Part shown: positions 53,135 through 64,000 of the stretch, one piece after another
Layout of the letters: each line of letters begins with the position of its first letter
How positions within the stretch are numbered: position 1 is the stretch's first letter
Source of the DNA: Eunapius fragilis
Lineage: Eukaryota; Porifera; Demospongiae; Spongillida; Spongillidae
Assembly (NCBI GenBank): GCA_963681505.1
Contig: OY811974.1
Location: 13,669,405-13,733,404 of the forward strand
Length of the DNA: 64,000 nucleotides
Direction of reading: 5' to 3'
Translations under genes and position numbers: made by a program
The notes under the pieces: model-generated
Database searches by the model: none
What the model was told of the DNA's origin: nothing
The model's input: only the letters and a program-made list of their open reading frames with translations

Positions 53135-53874
53135 GACTATCTTAGCATCGAGGTGTTGATGAGACATGCAATATGAGCAAACCACTGCACACATGGAAGA
53201 TAGCAGTAACCATTCCTCTTTCTCTTTTTAATGCCACCCCGAGGATACCTGCTTTGGTATGGGTTTACCAAGCGATTCAAAAGTAGGTTCCCACCCATAC
53301 ATTTCTATGGGAAATTTTTGACTATCTTAGCATCGAGGTGTTGATGAGACATGCAACATGAGCAAACCACTTCACACATGGAAGATAGCAGTAACCATTC
53401 CTCTATCTGTTTTAAATGCCACCCCGAGCATCTCTGCTTCGGTATGGGTTACCCAAGCGATTCAAAAGTAGGTTCCCACCCATACATTTCTAGGGGAAAT
53501 TTTTGACTATCTTAGCATCGAGGTGTTGATGAGACATGCAATATGAGCAAACCACTGCACACATGGAAGATAGCAGTAACCATTCCTCTATCTCTTTTTA
53601 ATGCCACCCCGAGGAAACCTGCTTTGGTATGGGTTTACCAAGCGATTCAAAAGTAGGTTCCCACCCATACATTTCTATGGGAAATTTTTGACTATCTTAG
53701 CATCGAGGTGTTGATGAGACATGCAATATGAGCAAACCACTGCACACATGGAAGATAGCAGTAACCATTCCTCTATCTCTTTTTAATGCCACCCCGAGGA
53801 AACCTGCTTTGGTATGGGTTTACCAAGCGATTCAAAAGTAGGTTCCCACCCATACATTTCTATGGGAAATTTTT
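53135..53874. repeat. Run of four S monomers
   Basis: Four 185-bp monomers in a row. The last two are near-duplicates of each other (both CCGAGGAAACCTGC) and match one monomer at 44790 in the 4161-bp unit, so a single monomer was doubled here. One carries CTAGGGGAAATTTTTG in place of CTATGGG, which weakens its dyad. Confidence 0.7.
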
Positions 53875-54267
53875 GACTATCTTAGCATCGAGGTGTTGAT
53901 GAGACATGCAATATGAGCAAACCACGGCACACATGGAAGATAGCAGTAACCATTCCTCTATCTTTTTTAAATGCCACCCCGAGCATACCTGCTTCGGTAT
54001 GGGTTACCCAAGCGATTCAAAAGTAGGTTCCCACCCATACATTCCTATGGGAAACCATCCATACATCTAAATGGGAAATATTGACTATCTTAGCATCGAG
54101 GTGTTGATGAGACATGCAATATGAGCAAACCACTGCACACATGGAAGATAGCAGTAACCATTCCTCTATCTCTTTTTAATGCCACCCCGAGGATACCTGC
54201 TTTGGTATGGGTTTACAAAGCGATTTAAAAGTAGGTTCCCACCCATACATTTCTTAGGGAAATTTTT

Positions 54268-55099
54268 GACTATCTTAGCATCGAGGTGTTGATGAGGCAT
54301 GCAATATGAGCAAACCACTGCACACATGGAAGATAGCAGTAACCACTCCTCTATCTCTTTTAAATGCCATTCCGAGGATACCTGCTTTGGTATGGGTTTA
54401 CCAAGCGATTCAAAAGTAGGTTCCCACCCATACATTCCTATGGGAAACCATCCATATATCTCTATGGGAAATATTGACTATCATAGCATCGAGGTGTTGA
54501 TGAGACATGCAATATGAGCAAACCACTGCACACATGGAAGATAGCAGTAACCATTCCTCTATCTCTTTTTAATGCCACCCCGAGGATACCTGCTTTGGTA
54601 TGGGTTTACCAAGCGATTCAAAAGTAGGTTCCCACCCATACATTCCTATGGGAAACCATCCATACATCTCTATGGGAAATATTGACTATCTTAGCATCGA
54701 GGTGTTGATGAGACATGCAATATGAGCAAACCACTGCACACATGGAAGATAGCAGTAACCACTCCTCTATCTCTTTTAAATGCCACCCCGAGGATACCTG
54801 CTTTGGTATGGGTTTACCAAGCGATTCAAAAGTAGGTTCCCACCCATACATTCCTATGGGAAACCATCCATACATCTAAATGGGAAATATTGACTATCTT
54901 ATGATCGAGGTGTTGATGAGACATGCAATATGAGCAAACCACTGCACACATGGAAGATAGCAGTAACCATTCCTCTATCTCTTTTTAATGCCACCCCGAG
55001 GATACCTGCTTTGGTATGGGTTTACCAAGCGATTCAAAAGTAGGTTCCCACCCATACATTCCTATAGGATACCATCCATACATCTCTATGGGAAATATT
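54268..55099. repeat. Run of four L monomers
   Basis: Four 208-bp monomers in a row at the right end of segment III. One has the family III tail CATCTAAATGGG followed by ATCTTATGATCGAGG, as at 45784 and 49945. Alternation of L and S is lost near this segment border. Confidence 0.7.
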
Positions 55100-56067
55100 G
55101 ACTATCTTAGCATCGAGGTGTTGATGAGACATGCAATATGAGCAAACCACTGCACACATGGAAGATAGCAGTAACCATTCCTCTATCTCTTTTTAATGCC
55201 ACCCCGAGGATACATGCTTTGGAATGGGTTTACCAAGCGATTCAAAAGTAGGTTCCCACCCATACATTTCTATGGGAAATTTTTGACTATCTTAGCATTG
55301 AGGTGTTGATGAGACATGCAATATGAGCAAACCACGGCACACATGGAAGATAGCAGTAACCACTCCTCTATCTCTATTGAATGCCACCCGAGCATATCTG
55401 CTTTAGTATGGGTTAACCAAGCGATTCTAAAGTAGGTTCCCACCCATAAATTCCTATGGGAAACCACCCATACATCTCTATGGGAAATATTGACTATCTT
55501 AGCATCGAGGTGTTGATGAGACATGCAATATGAGCAAACCACTGCACACATGGAAGATAGCAGTAACCACTCCTCTATCTCTTTTTAATGTCACCCCGAG
55601 CATATCTGCTTTTGTATGGGTTTACCAAGCGATTCAAAAGTAGGTTCCCAGCCATACATTTCTATGGGAAATTGTTTACTTTCTAGCATCGAGGTGTTGA
55701 TGAGACATGCAATATGAGCAAACCACTGCACACATGTAAGATAGCAGTAACCACTCCTCTATCTGTTTTAAATGCCACCCCGAGCATACCTGCTTTGGTA
55801 TGGGTTTACCAAGCGATTCAAAAGTAGGTTCCCACCCATACATTCCTATGGGAAACCACCCATACATCTCTATGGGAAATATTGACTATCTTAGCATCGA
55901 GGTGTTGATGAGACATGCAATACGAGCAAACCACTGCACACATGGAAGATAGCAGTAACCACTCCTCTATCTCTAATGAATGCCACCCGAGCATATCTGC
56001 TTTAGTATGGGTTTACCAAGCGATTCAAAAGTAGGTTCCCACCCATACATTTCTATGGGAAATTTTT

Positions 56068-57315
56068 GACTATCTTAGCATCGAGGTGTTGATGAAACAT
56101 GCAATATGAGCAAACCACTGCACACATGTAAGATAGCAGTAACCACTCCTCTATCTGTTTTAAATGTCACCCCGAGCATACCTGCTTCGGCATGAGTTAA
56201 CCAAGCGATTCAAAAGTAGGTTCCCACCCATACATTCCTATGGGAAACCACCCATACATCTCTAAGGGAAAAATTGACTATCTTAGCATCGAGGTGTTGA
56301 TGAGACATGCAATATGAGCAAACCACTGCACACATAGAAGATAGCAGTAACCACTCCTCCATCTCTTTTTAATGCCACCCCGAGCATATCTGCTTTGGTA
56401 TGGGTTTACCAAGCGATTCAAAAGTAGGTTCCCACCCATACATTCCTATGGGAAACCATCCATACATCTCTATGGGAAAAATTGACTATCTTAGCATCGA
56501 GGTGTTGATGAGACATGCAATATGAGCAAACCACTGCACACATAGAAGATAGCAGTAACCACTCCTCCATCTCTTTTTAATGCCACCCCGAGCATATCTG
56601 CTTCGGTATGGGTTAACCAAGCGATTCAAAAGTAGGTTCCCACCCATACATTTCTATGGGAAACCACCCATACATCTCTATGGGAAAAATTGACTATCTT
56701 AGCATCGAGGTGTTGATGAGACATGCAATATGAGCAAACCACTGCACACATAGAAGATAGCAGTAACCACTCCTCCATCTCTTTTTAATGCCACCCCGAG
56801 CATATCTGCTTTGGTATGGGTTTACCAAGCGATTCAAAAGTAGGTTCCGACCCATACATTCCTATGGGAAACCACCCATACATCTCTATGGGAAATATTG
56901 ACTATCTTAGCATCGAGGTGTTGATGAGACATGCAATATGAGCAAACCACTGCACACATAGAAGATAGCAGTAACCACTCCTCCATCTCTTTTTAATGCC
57001 ACCCCGAGCATATCTGCTTTGGTATGGGTTTACCAAGCGATTCAAAAGTAGGTTCCGACCCATACATTCCTATGGGAAACCACCCATACATCTCTATGGG
57101 AAATATTGACTATCTTAGCATCGAGGTGTTGATGAGACATGCAATATGAGCAAACCACTGCACACATAGAAGATAGCAGTAACCACTCCTCTATCTCTTT
57201 TTAATGCCACCCCGAGCATATCTGCTTTGGTATGGGTTTACCAAGCGATTCAAAAGTAGGTTCCCACCCATACATTCCTATGGGAAACCACCCATACATC
57301 TCTATGGGAAATATT
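56068..57315. repeat. Run of six consecutive L monomers
   Basis: Boundaries at 56068, 56276, 56484, 56692, 56900, 57108 and 57316 are all 208 bp apart, the longest uniform run in the window. Several share CACATAGAAG and GGTTCCGACCCATAC, so a single L monomer appears to have been amplified on its own. The S/L dimer rhythm is absent here. Confidence 0.85.
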
Positions 57316-59302
57316 GACTATCTTAGCATCGAGGTGTTGATGAGACATGCAATACGAGCAAACCACTGCACACATGGAAGATAGCAGTAACCACTCCTCT
57401 ATCTCTATTGAATGCCACCCGAGCATATCTGCTTTAGTATGGGTTTACCAAGCGATTCAAAAGTAGGTTCCCACCCATACATTTCTATGGGAAATTTTTG
57501 ACTATCTTAGCATCGAGGTGTTGATGAGACATGCAATATGAGCAAACCACTGCACACATGTAAGATAGCAGTAACCACTCCTCTATCTGTTTTAAATGTC
57601 ACCCCGAGCATACCTGCTTCGGCATGAGTTAACCAAGCGATTCAAAAGTAGATTCCCACCCATACATTCCTATGGGAAACCACCCATACATCTCTACGGG
57701 AAATATTGACTATCTTAGCATCGAGGTGTTGATGAGACATGCAATATGAGCAAACCACTGCACACATGGAAGATAGCAGTAACCACTCCTCTATCTGTTT
57801 TAAATGCCACCCCGAGCATACCTGCTTCGGTATGGGTTAACCAAGCGATTCAAAAGTAGGTTCCCACCCATACATTTCTATGGGAAATTTTTGACTATCT
57901 TAGCATCGAGGTGTTGATGAGACATGCAATATGAGCAAACCACTGCACACATGTAAGATAGCAGTAACCACTCCTCCATCTCTTTTTAATGCCACCCCGA
58001 GCATATCTGCTTCGGTATGGGTTAACCAAGCGATTCAAAAGTAGGTTCCCACCCATACATTTCTATGGGAAACCACCCATACATCTCTATGGGAAAAATT
58101 GACTATCTTAGCATCGAGGTGTTGATGAGACATGCAATATGAGCAAACCACTGCACACATAGAAGATAGCAGTAACCACTCCTCCATCTCTTTTTAATGC
58201 CACCCCGAGCATATCTGCTTTGGTATGGGTTTACCAAGCGATTCAAAAGTAGGTTCCGACCCATACATTCCTATGGGAAACCACCCATACATCTCTATGG
58301 GAAATATTGACTATCTTAGCATCGAGGTGTTGATGAGAGATGCAATATGAGCAAACCACTGCACACATGTAAGATAGCAGTAACCACTCCTCTATCTGTT
58401 TTAAATGCCACCCCGAGCATACCTGCTTCGGTATGGGTTAAGAAAGCGATTCAAAAGTAGGTTCCCACCCATACATTCCTATGGGAAACCACCCATACAT
58501 CTCTATGGGAAATATGGACTATCTTAGCATCGAGGTGTTGATGAGACATGCTATATGAGCAAACCACTGCACACATGGAAGATAGCAGTAACCACTCCTC
58601 TATCTGTTTTAAATGCCACCCCGAGCATACCAGCTTCGGTATGGGTTAACCAAGCGATTCAAAAGTAGGTTCCCACCCATACATTTATATGGGAAATTTT
58701 TGACTATTTTAGCATCGCGGTGTTGATGAGACATGCAATATGAGGAAACCACTGCACACATGTAAGATAGCAGTAACCACTCCTCTATCTGTTTTAAATG
58801 CCACCCCGAGCATACCTGCTTCGGTATGGGTTAACCAAGCGATTCAAAAGTAGGTTCCCACCCATACATTCCTATGGGAAACCACCCATACATCTCTATG
58901 GGAAATATTGACTATCTTAGCATCGAGATGTTGATGAGACATGCAATATGAGCAAACCACTGCACACACAGAAGATAGCAGTAACCACTCCTCCATCTCT
59001 TTTTAATGCCACCCCGAGCATATCTGCTTTGGTATGGGTTTACCAAGCGATTCAAAAGTAGGTTCCCACCCATACATTTCTATGGGAAATTTTTGACTAT
59101 CTTAGCATCGAGGTGTTGATGAGACATGCAATATGAGCAAACCACTGCACACATGTAAGACAGCAGTAACCACTCCTCTAACTGTTTTAAATGCCACCCC
59201 GAGCATACCTGCTTCGGTATGGGTTAACCAAGCGATTCAAAAGTAGGTTCCCACCCATACATTCCTATGGGAAACCACCCATACATCTCGATGGGAATTA
59301 TT

Positions 59303-60874
59303 GACTATCTTAGCATCGAGGTGTTGATGTGACATGCAATATGAGCAAACCACTGCACACACAGAAGATAGCAGTAACCACTCCTCCATCTCTTTTTAAT
59401 GCCACCCCGAGCATATCTGCTTTAGTATGGGTTTACCAAGCGATTCAAAAGTAGGTTCCCACCCATACATTTGTATGGGAAATTTTTGACTATCTTAGCA
59501 TCGGGGTGTTGATGAGACATGCAATATGAGCAAACCACTGCACACATGTAAGATAGCAGTAACCACTCCTCTATCTGTTTTAAATGCCACCCCGAGCATA
59601 CCTGCTTCGGTATGGGTTAACCAAGCGATTCAAAAGTAGGTTCCCACCCATACATTTATATGGGAAATTTTTGACTATCTTAGCATCGCGGTGTTGATGA
59701 GACATGCAATATCAGGAAACCACTGCACACATGTAAGATAGCAGTAACCACTCCTCCATCTCTTTTTAATGCCACCCCGAGCATATCTGCTTCGGTATGG
59801 GTTAACCAAGCGATTCAAAAGTAGGTTCCCACCCATACATTCCTATGGGAAACCACCCATACATCTCTATGGGAAATATTGACTATCTTAGCATCGAGGT
59901 GTTGATGAGACATGCAATATGAGCAAACCACTGCACACACAGAAGATAGCAGTAACCACTCCTCCATCTCTTTTTAATGCCACCCCGAGCATATCTGCTA
60001 TGGTATGGGTTTACCAAGCGATTCAAAAGTAGGTTCCTACCCATACATTTCAATGGGAAATTTTTGACTATCTTAGCATCGAGGTGTTGATGAGACATGC
60101 AATATGAGCAAACCACTGCACACATGTAAGATAGCAGTAACCACTCCTCTATCTGTTTTAAATGCCACCCCGAGCATGCCTGCTTCGGTATGGGTTAACC
60201 AAGCGATTCAAAAGTAGGTTCCCACCCATACATTCCTATGGGAAACCACCCATACATCTCTATGGGAAATGTTGACTATCTTAGCATCGAGGTGTTGATG
60301 AGACATGCAATATGAGCAAACCACTGCACACATAGAAGATAGCAGTAACCACTTCTCCATCTCTTTTTAATGCCACCCCGAGCATATCTGCTTTGGTATG
60401 GGTTTACCAAGCGATTCAAAAGTAGGTTCCCACCCATACATTTCTATGGGAAATTTTTGACTATCTTAGCATCGAGGTGTTGATGAGACATGCAATATGA
60501 GCAAACCACTGCACACATGTAAGATAGCAGTAACCACTCCTCTATCTGTTTTAAATGCCACCCCGAGCATACCTGCTTCGGTATGGGTTAACCAAGCGAT
60601 TCAAAAGTAGGTTCCCACCCATACATTCCTATGGGAAACCACCCATACATCTCTATGGGAAATATTGACTATCTTAGCATCGAGGTGTAGATTAGAGATG
60701 CAATATGAGCAAACCACTGCACACACAGAAGATAGCAGTAACCACTCCTCCATCTCTTTTTAATGCCACCCCGAGCATATCTGCTTCGGTATGGGTTAAC
60801 CAAGCGATTCAAAAGTAGGTTCCCACCCATACATTCCTATGGGAAACCACCCATACATCTCGATGGGAATTATT
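59303..60874. repeat. 1572-bp eight-monomer unit, copy 1
   Basis: Order S-S-L-S-L-S-L-L (4 S + 4 L). Marks are GTTGATGTGACATGC, CATTTGTATGGG, GCATCGCGGTG with CAATATCAGG, CTGCTATGGTATGGG, CCTACCCATACATTTCAATG, GGAAATGTTGAC, CCACTTCTCC and GTAGATTAGAGATGC. It is repeated twice more to the right. Confidence 0.88.
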
Positions 60875-62446
60875 GACTATCTTAGCATCGAGGTGTTGAT
60901 GTGACATGCAATATGAGCAAACCACTGCACACACAGAAGATAGCAGTAACCACTCCTCCATCTCTTTTTAATGCCACCCCGAGCATATCTGCTTTAGTAT
61001 GGGTTTACCAAGCGATTCAAAAGTAGGTTCCCACCCATACATTTGTATGGGAAATTTTTGACTATCTTAGCATCGGGGTGTTGATGAGACATGCAATATG
61101 AGCAAACCACTGCACACATGTAAGATAGCAGTAACCACTCCTCTATCTGTTTTAAATGCCACCCCGAGCATACCTGCTTCGGTATGGGTTAACCAAGCGA
61201 TTCAAAAGTAGGTTCCCACCCATACATTTATATGGGAAATTTTTGACTATCTTAGCATCGCGGTGTTGATGAGACATGCAATATCAGGAAACCACTGCAC
61301 ACATGTAAGATAGCAGTAACCACTCCTCCATCTCTTTTTAATGCCACCCCGAGCATATCTGCTTCGGTATGGGTTAACCAAGCGATTCAAAAGTAGGTTC
61401 CCACCCATACATTCCTATGGGAAACCACCCATACATCTCTATGGGAAATATTGACTATCTTAGCATCGAGGTGTTGATGAGACATGCAATATGAGCAAAC
61501 CACTGCACACACAGAAGATAGCAGTAACCACTCCTCCATCTCTTTTTAATGCCACCCCGAGCATATCTGCTATGGTATGGGTTTACCAAGCGATTCAAAA
61601 GTAGGTTCCTACCCATACATTTCAATGGGAAATTTTTGACTATCTTAGCATCGAGGTGTTGATGAGACATGCAATATGAGCAAACCACTGCACACATGTA
61701 AGATAGCAGTAACCACTCCTCTATCTGTTTTAAATGCCACCCCGAGCATACCTGCTTCGGTATGGGTTAACCAAGCGATTCAAAAGTAGGTTCCCACCCA
61801 TACATTCCTATGGGAAACCACCCATACATCTCTATGGGAAATGTTGACTATCTTAGCATCGAGGTGTTGATGAGACATGCAATATGAGCAAACCACTGCA
61901 CACATAGAAGATAGCAGTAACCACTTCTCCATCTCTTTTTAATGCCACCCCGAGCATATCTGCTTTGGTATGGGTTTACCAAGCGATTCAAAAGTAGGTT
62001 CCCACCCATACATTTCTATGGGAAATTTTTGACTATCTTAGCATCGAGGTGTTGATGAGACATGCAATATGAGCAAACCACTGCACACATGTAAGATAGC
62101 AGTAACCACTCCTCTATCTGTTTTAAATGCCACCCCGAGCATACCTGCTTCGGTATGGGTTAACCAAGCGATTCAAAAGTAGGTTCCCACCCATACATTC
62201 CTATGGGAAACCACCCATACATCTCTATGGGAAATATTGACTATCTTAGCATCGAGGTGTAGATTAGAGATGCAATATGAGCAAACCACTGCACACACAG
62301 AAGAAAGCAGTAACCACTCCTCCATCTCTTTTTAATGCCACCCCGAGCATATCTGCTTCGGTATGGGTTAACCAAGCGATTCAAAAGTATGTTCCCACCC
62401 ATACATTCCTATGGGAAACCACCCATACATCTCTATGGGAAATATT
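60875..62446. repeat. 1572-bp eight-monomer unit, copy 2
   Basis: Collinear with copy 1 and nearly identical. The last monomer differs: AGAAGAAAGC for AGAAGATAGC, AAGTATGTTCCC for AAGTAGGTTCCC, and the tail CTCTATGGGAAATATT for CTCGATGGGAATTATT. Confidence 0.88.
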
Positions 62447-62654
62447 GACTATCTTAGCATCGAGGTGTTGATGAGACATGCAATATGAGCAAACCACTGC
62501 ACACACAGAAGATAGTAGTAACCACTCCTCCATCTCTTTTTAATGCCACCCCGAGCATATCTGCTTTGGTATGGGTTTACCAAGCGATTCAAAAGTAGGT
62601 TCCCACCCATACATTCCTATGGGAAACCACCCATACATCTCGATGGGAATTATT
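62447..62654. repeat. Extra L monomer between unit copies 2 and 3
   Basis: One 208-bp monomer with CACACAGAAGATAGTAG and the tail CTCGATGGGAATTATT, which in copy 1 belongs to the last monomer of the unit. It raises the spacing from 1572 to 1780 and suggests an exchange that was off by one monomer. Confidence 0.75.
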
Positions 62655-64000
62655 GACTATCTTAGCATCGAGGTGTTGATGTGACATGCAATATGAGCAA
62701 ACCACTGCACACACAGAAGATAGCAGTAACCACTCCTCCATCTCTTTTTAATGCCACCCCGAGCATATCTGCTTTAGTATGGGTTTACCAAGCGATTCAA
62801 AAGTAGGTTCCCACCCATACATTTGTATGGGAAATTTTTGACTATCTTAGCATCGGGGTGTTGATGAGACATGCAATATGAGCAAACCACTGCACACATG
62901 TAAGATAGCAGTAACCACTCCTCTATCTGTTTTAAATGCCACCCCGAGCATACCTGCTTCGGTATGGGTTAACCAAGCGATTCAAAAGTAGGTTCCCACC
63001 CATACATTTATATGGGAAATTTTTGACTATCTTAGCATCGCGGTGTTGATGAGACATGCAATATCAGGAAACCACTGCACACATGTAAGATAGCAGTAAC
63101 CACTCCTCCATCTCTTTTTAATGCCACCCCGAGCATATCTGCTTCGGTATGGGTTAACCAAGCGATTCAAAAGTAGGTTCCCACCCATACATTCCTATGG
63201 GAAACCACCCATACATCTCTATGGGAAATATTGACTATCTTAGCATCGAGGTGTTGATGAGACATGCAATATGAGCAAACCACTGCACACACAGAAGATA
63301 GCAGTAACCACTCCTCCATCTCTTTTTAATGCCACCCCGAGCATATCTGCTATGGTATGGGTTTACCAAGCGATTCAAAAGTAGGTTCCTACCCATACAT
63401 TTCAATGGGAAATTTTTGACTATCTTAGCATCGAGGTGTTGATGAGACATGCAATATGAGCAAACCACTGCACACATGTAAGATAGCAGTAACCACTCCT
63501 CTATCTGTTTTAAATGCCACCCCGAGCATACCTGCTTCGGTATGGGTTAACCAAGCGATTCAAAAGTAGGTTCCCACCCATACATTCCTATGGGAAACCA
63601 CCCATACATCTCTATGGGAAATGTTGACTATCTTAGCATCGAGGTGTTGATGAGACATGCAATATGAGCAAACCACTGCACACATAGAAGATAGCAGTAA
63701 CCACTTCTCCATCTCTTTTTAATGCCACCCCGAGCATATCTGCTTTGGTATGGGTTTACCAAGCGATTCAAAAGTAGGTTCCCACCCATACATTTCTATG
63801 GGAAATTTTTGACTATCTTAGCATCGAGGTGTTGATGAGACATGCAATATGAGCAAACCACTGCACACATGTAAGATAGCAGTAACCACTCCTCTATCTG
63901 TTTTAAATGCCACCCCGAGCATACCTGCTTCGGTATGGGTTAACCAAGCGATTCAAAAGTAGGTTCCCACCCATACATTCCTATGGGAAACCACCCATAC
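62655..64000. repeat. 1572-bp eight-monomer unit, copy 3, cut by the window edge
   Basis: Same order and marks as copies 1 and 2 for about 1346 bp, then the window ends within an L monomer that began at 63811. The array continues beyond the window. Confidence 0.87.

Larger units (their letters stand above)
36127..55284. repeat. Array segment III, right part
   Basis: Family III marks as in the left part. A 184-bp S variant with CTATTGGAAATTTTGAC ends at 36310, 36910, 39082, 39867, 40444 and 41229. Beyond 42 kb, further marks appear: CCTGCTTGGGTATGGG with CCAAGCCATTC, CATCTAAATGGG, CATTTCTTAGGG and CACTCTTCTATC. It includes the 1362-bp and 4161-bp tandem units. Between 50939 and about 55.3 kb, parts of the 4161-bp unit recur in altered order. 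Confidence 0.8.
1..64000. repeat. Satellite DNA array, 185/208-bp monomers, whole window
   Basis: Every part of the window can be aligned to one monomer, always in the same orientation. I placed about 324 complete monomers by the block GACTATCTTAGCATC, for example at 1, 601, 994, 1387, 1780, 2173 and onward to 63811. Steps are 185 or 208 bp, with a handful of 184, 207 or 209. Both ends of the window lie inside the array, so its true length is unknown. No interval above 300 bases lacks the repeat, and no foreign insertion was seen. Nucleosome-sized monomers with higher-order structure are typical of eukaryotic heterochromatin, often centromeric or pericentromeric; that location is inference. 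The family itself is not one I recognise. No gene could be supported anywhere: open frames are short, occur on both strands, and end at stops recurring in each monomer. Confidence 0.97.
55285..64000. repeat. Array segment IV (family I-like monomers)
   Basis: Family I marks return: CATGTAAGATAGC, CTTCGGTATGGGTTAACC and CACACAGAAG. New ones join them: CACATAGAAGATAGC, ATTGAATGCCACCCGAGC and CGGCATGAGTTAACC. The border lies in the monomer 55285-55491, whose left part has CCACGGCACAC (family III) and whose right part has the shortened CCACCCGAGC and GGTTAACC. Confidence 0.8.

Noticed and set aside
21643-55867. Repeated 60-97 codon frames on both strands as a multicopy small-protein family
   Set aside because: They overlap each other on opposite strands, their lengths match monomer steps, and changes between copies fall in all codon positions. 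They are products of periodic ATG and stop triplets.
1-64000. CRISPR array
   Set aside because: The whole unit repeats with no unique spacers between short direct repeats. Units of 185 and 208 bp are far longer than CRISPR repeats.
1-64000. CENP-B box in the monomer
   Set aside because: I looked for the TTCGNNNNANNCGGG pattern on both strands. CTTCGGTATGGG and CCCCGAGCATACC resemble parts of it but miss required positions, so no box is claimed.
1-64000. LTR element, LINE or DNA transposon as the source of the repeat
   Set aside because: No terminal inverted repeats bounding a unit, no target site duplications, no poly-A tail and no domain-like peptide were seen. The dyads are inside the monomer.

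Overview
This window is one uninterrupted satellite DNA array. From base 1 to base 64000 I can place every stretch in a head-to-tail monomer in the same orientation. I found no unique sequence, no transposon and no host gene. Taking the recurring GACTATCTTAGCATC block as monomer start, I counted about 324 complete monomers plus one cut by the right edge. They fall into two length classes: short (S, about 185 bp, roughly 155 copies) and long (L, about 208 bp, roughly 169 copies). An L monomer carries one extra copy of a 24-bp subrepeat, less one base in its tail, so the net difference is 23 bp. Long tandem arrays of nucleosome-sized units with higher-order structure are typical of eukaryotic centromeric, pericentromeric or other heterochromatic DNA. 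I do not recognise the family, so I cannot name the organism or the chromosome position.

The array is hierarchical. The levels are a 24-bp subrepeat, the 185/208-bp monomers, an L+S dimer of 393 bp, a four-monomer unit of 786 bp (clearest in the first 4 kb), and locally amplified blocks of 7 to 21 monomers. The block offsets are 1387, 1572, 1757, 1362, 2543, 2727/2912, 2959, 4161 and 4346 bp. Apart from 1- to 2-base indels, all of them are whole-number sums of 185 and 208. Duplications therefore occurred in register, as unequal exchange between monomers would produce.

Layout by diagnostic bases: family I, 1 to about 21.4 kb; family II, about 21.4 to 27.9 kb; family III, about 27.9 to 33.3 kb; a second island of family II, about 33.3 to 36.1 kb; family III again, about 36.1 to 55.3 kb, including a 4161-bp 21-monomer unit in tandem; and a family I-like segment (IV), about 55.3 to 64 kb, including three copies of a 1572-bp eight-monomer unit.

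The right-hand third of each monomer is rich in dyad symmetry. It has GTATGGGT facing ACCCATAC, then CCCATA-N6-TATGGG once in S and twice in L. Many short open frames of 60 to 122 codons exist on both strands. They follow from monomer length and recurring start and stop triplets, and I do not call any of them genes. No rRNA, tRNA, CRISPR, replication origin, promoter or terminator could be supported.
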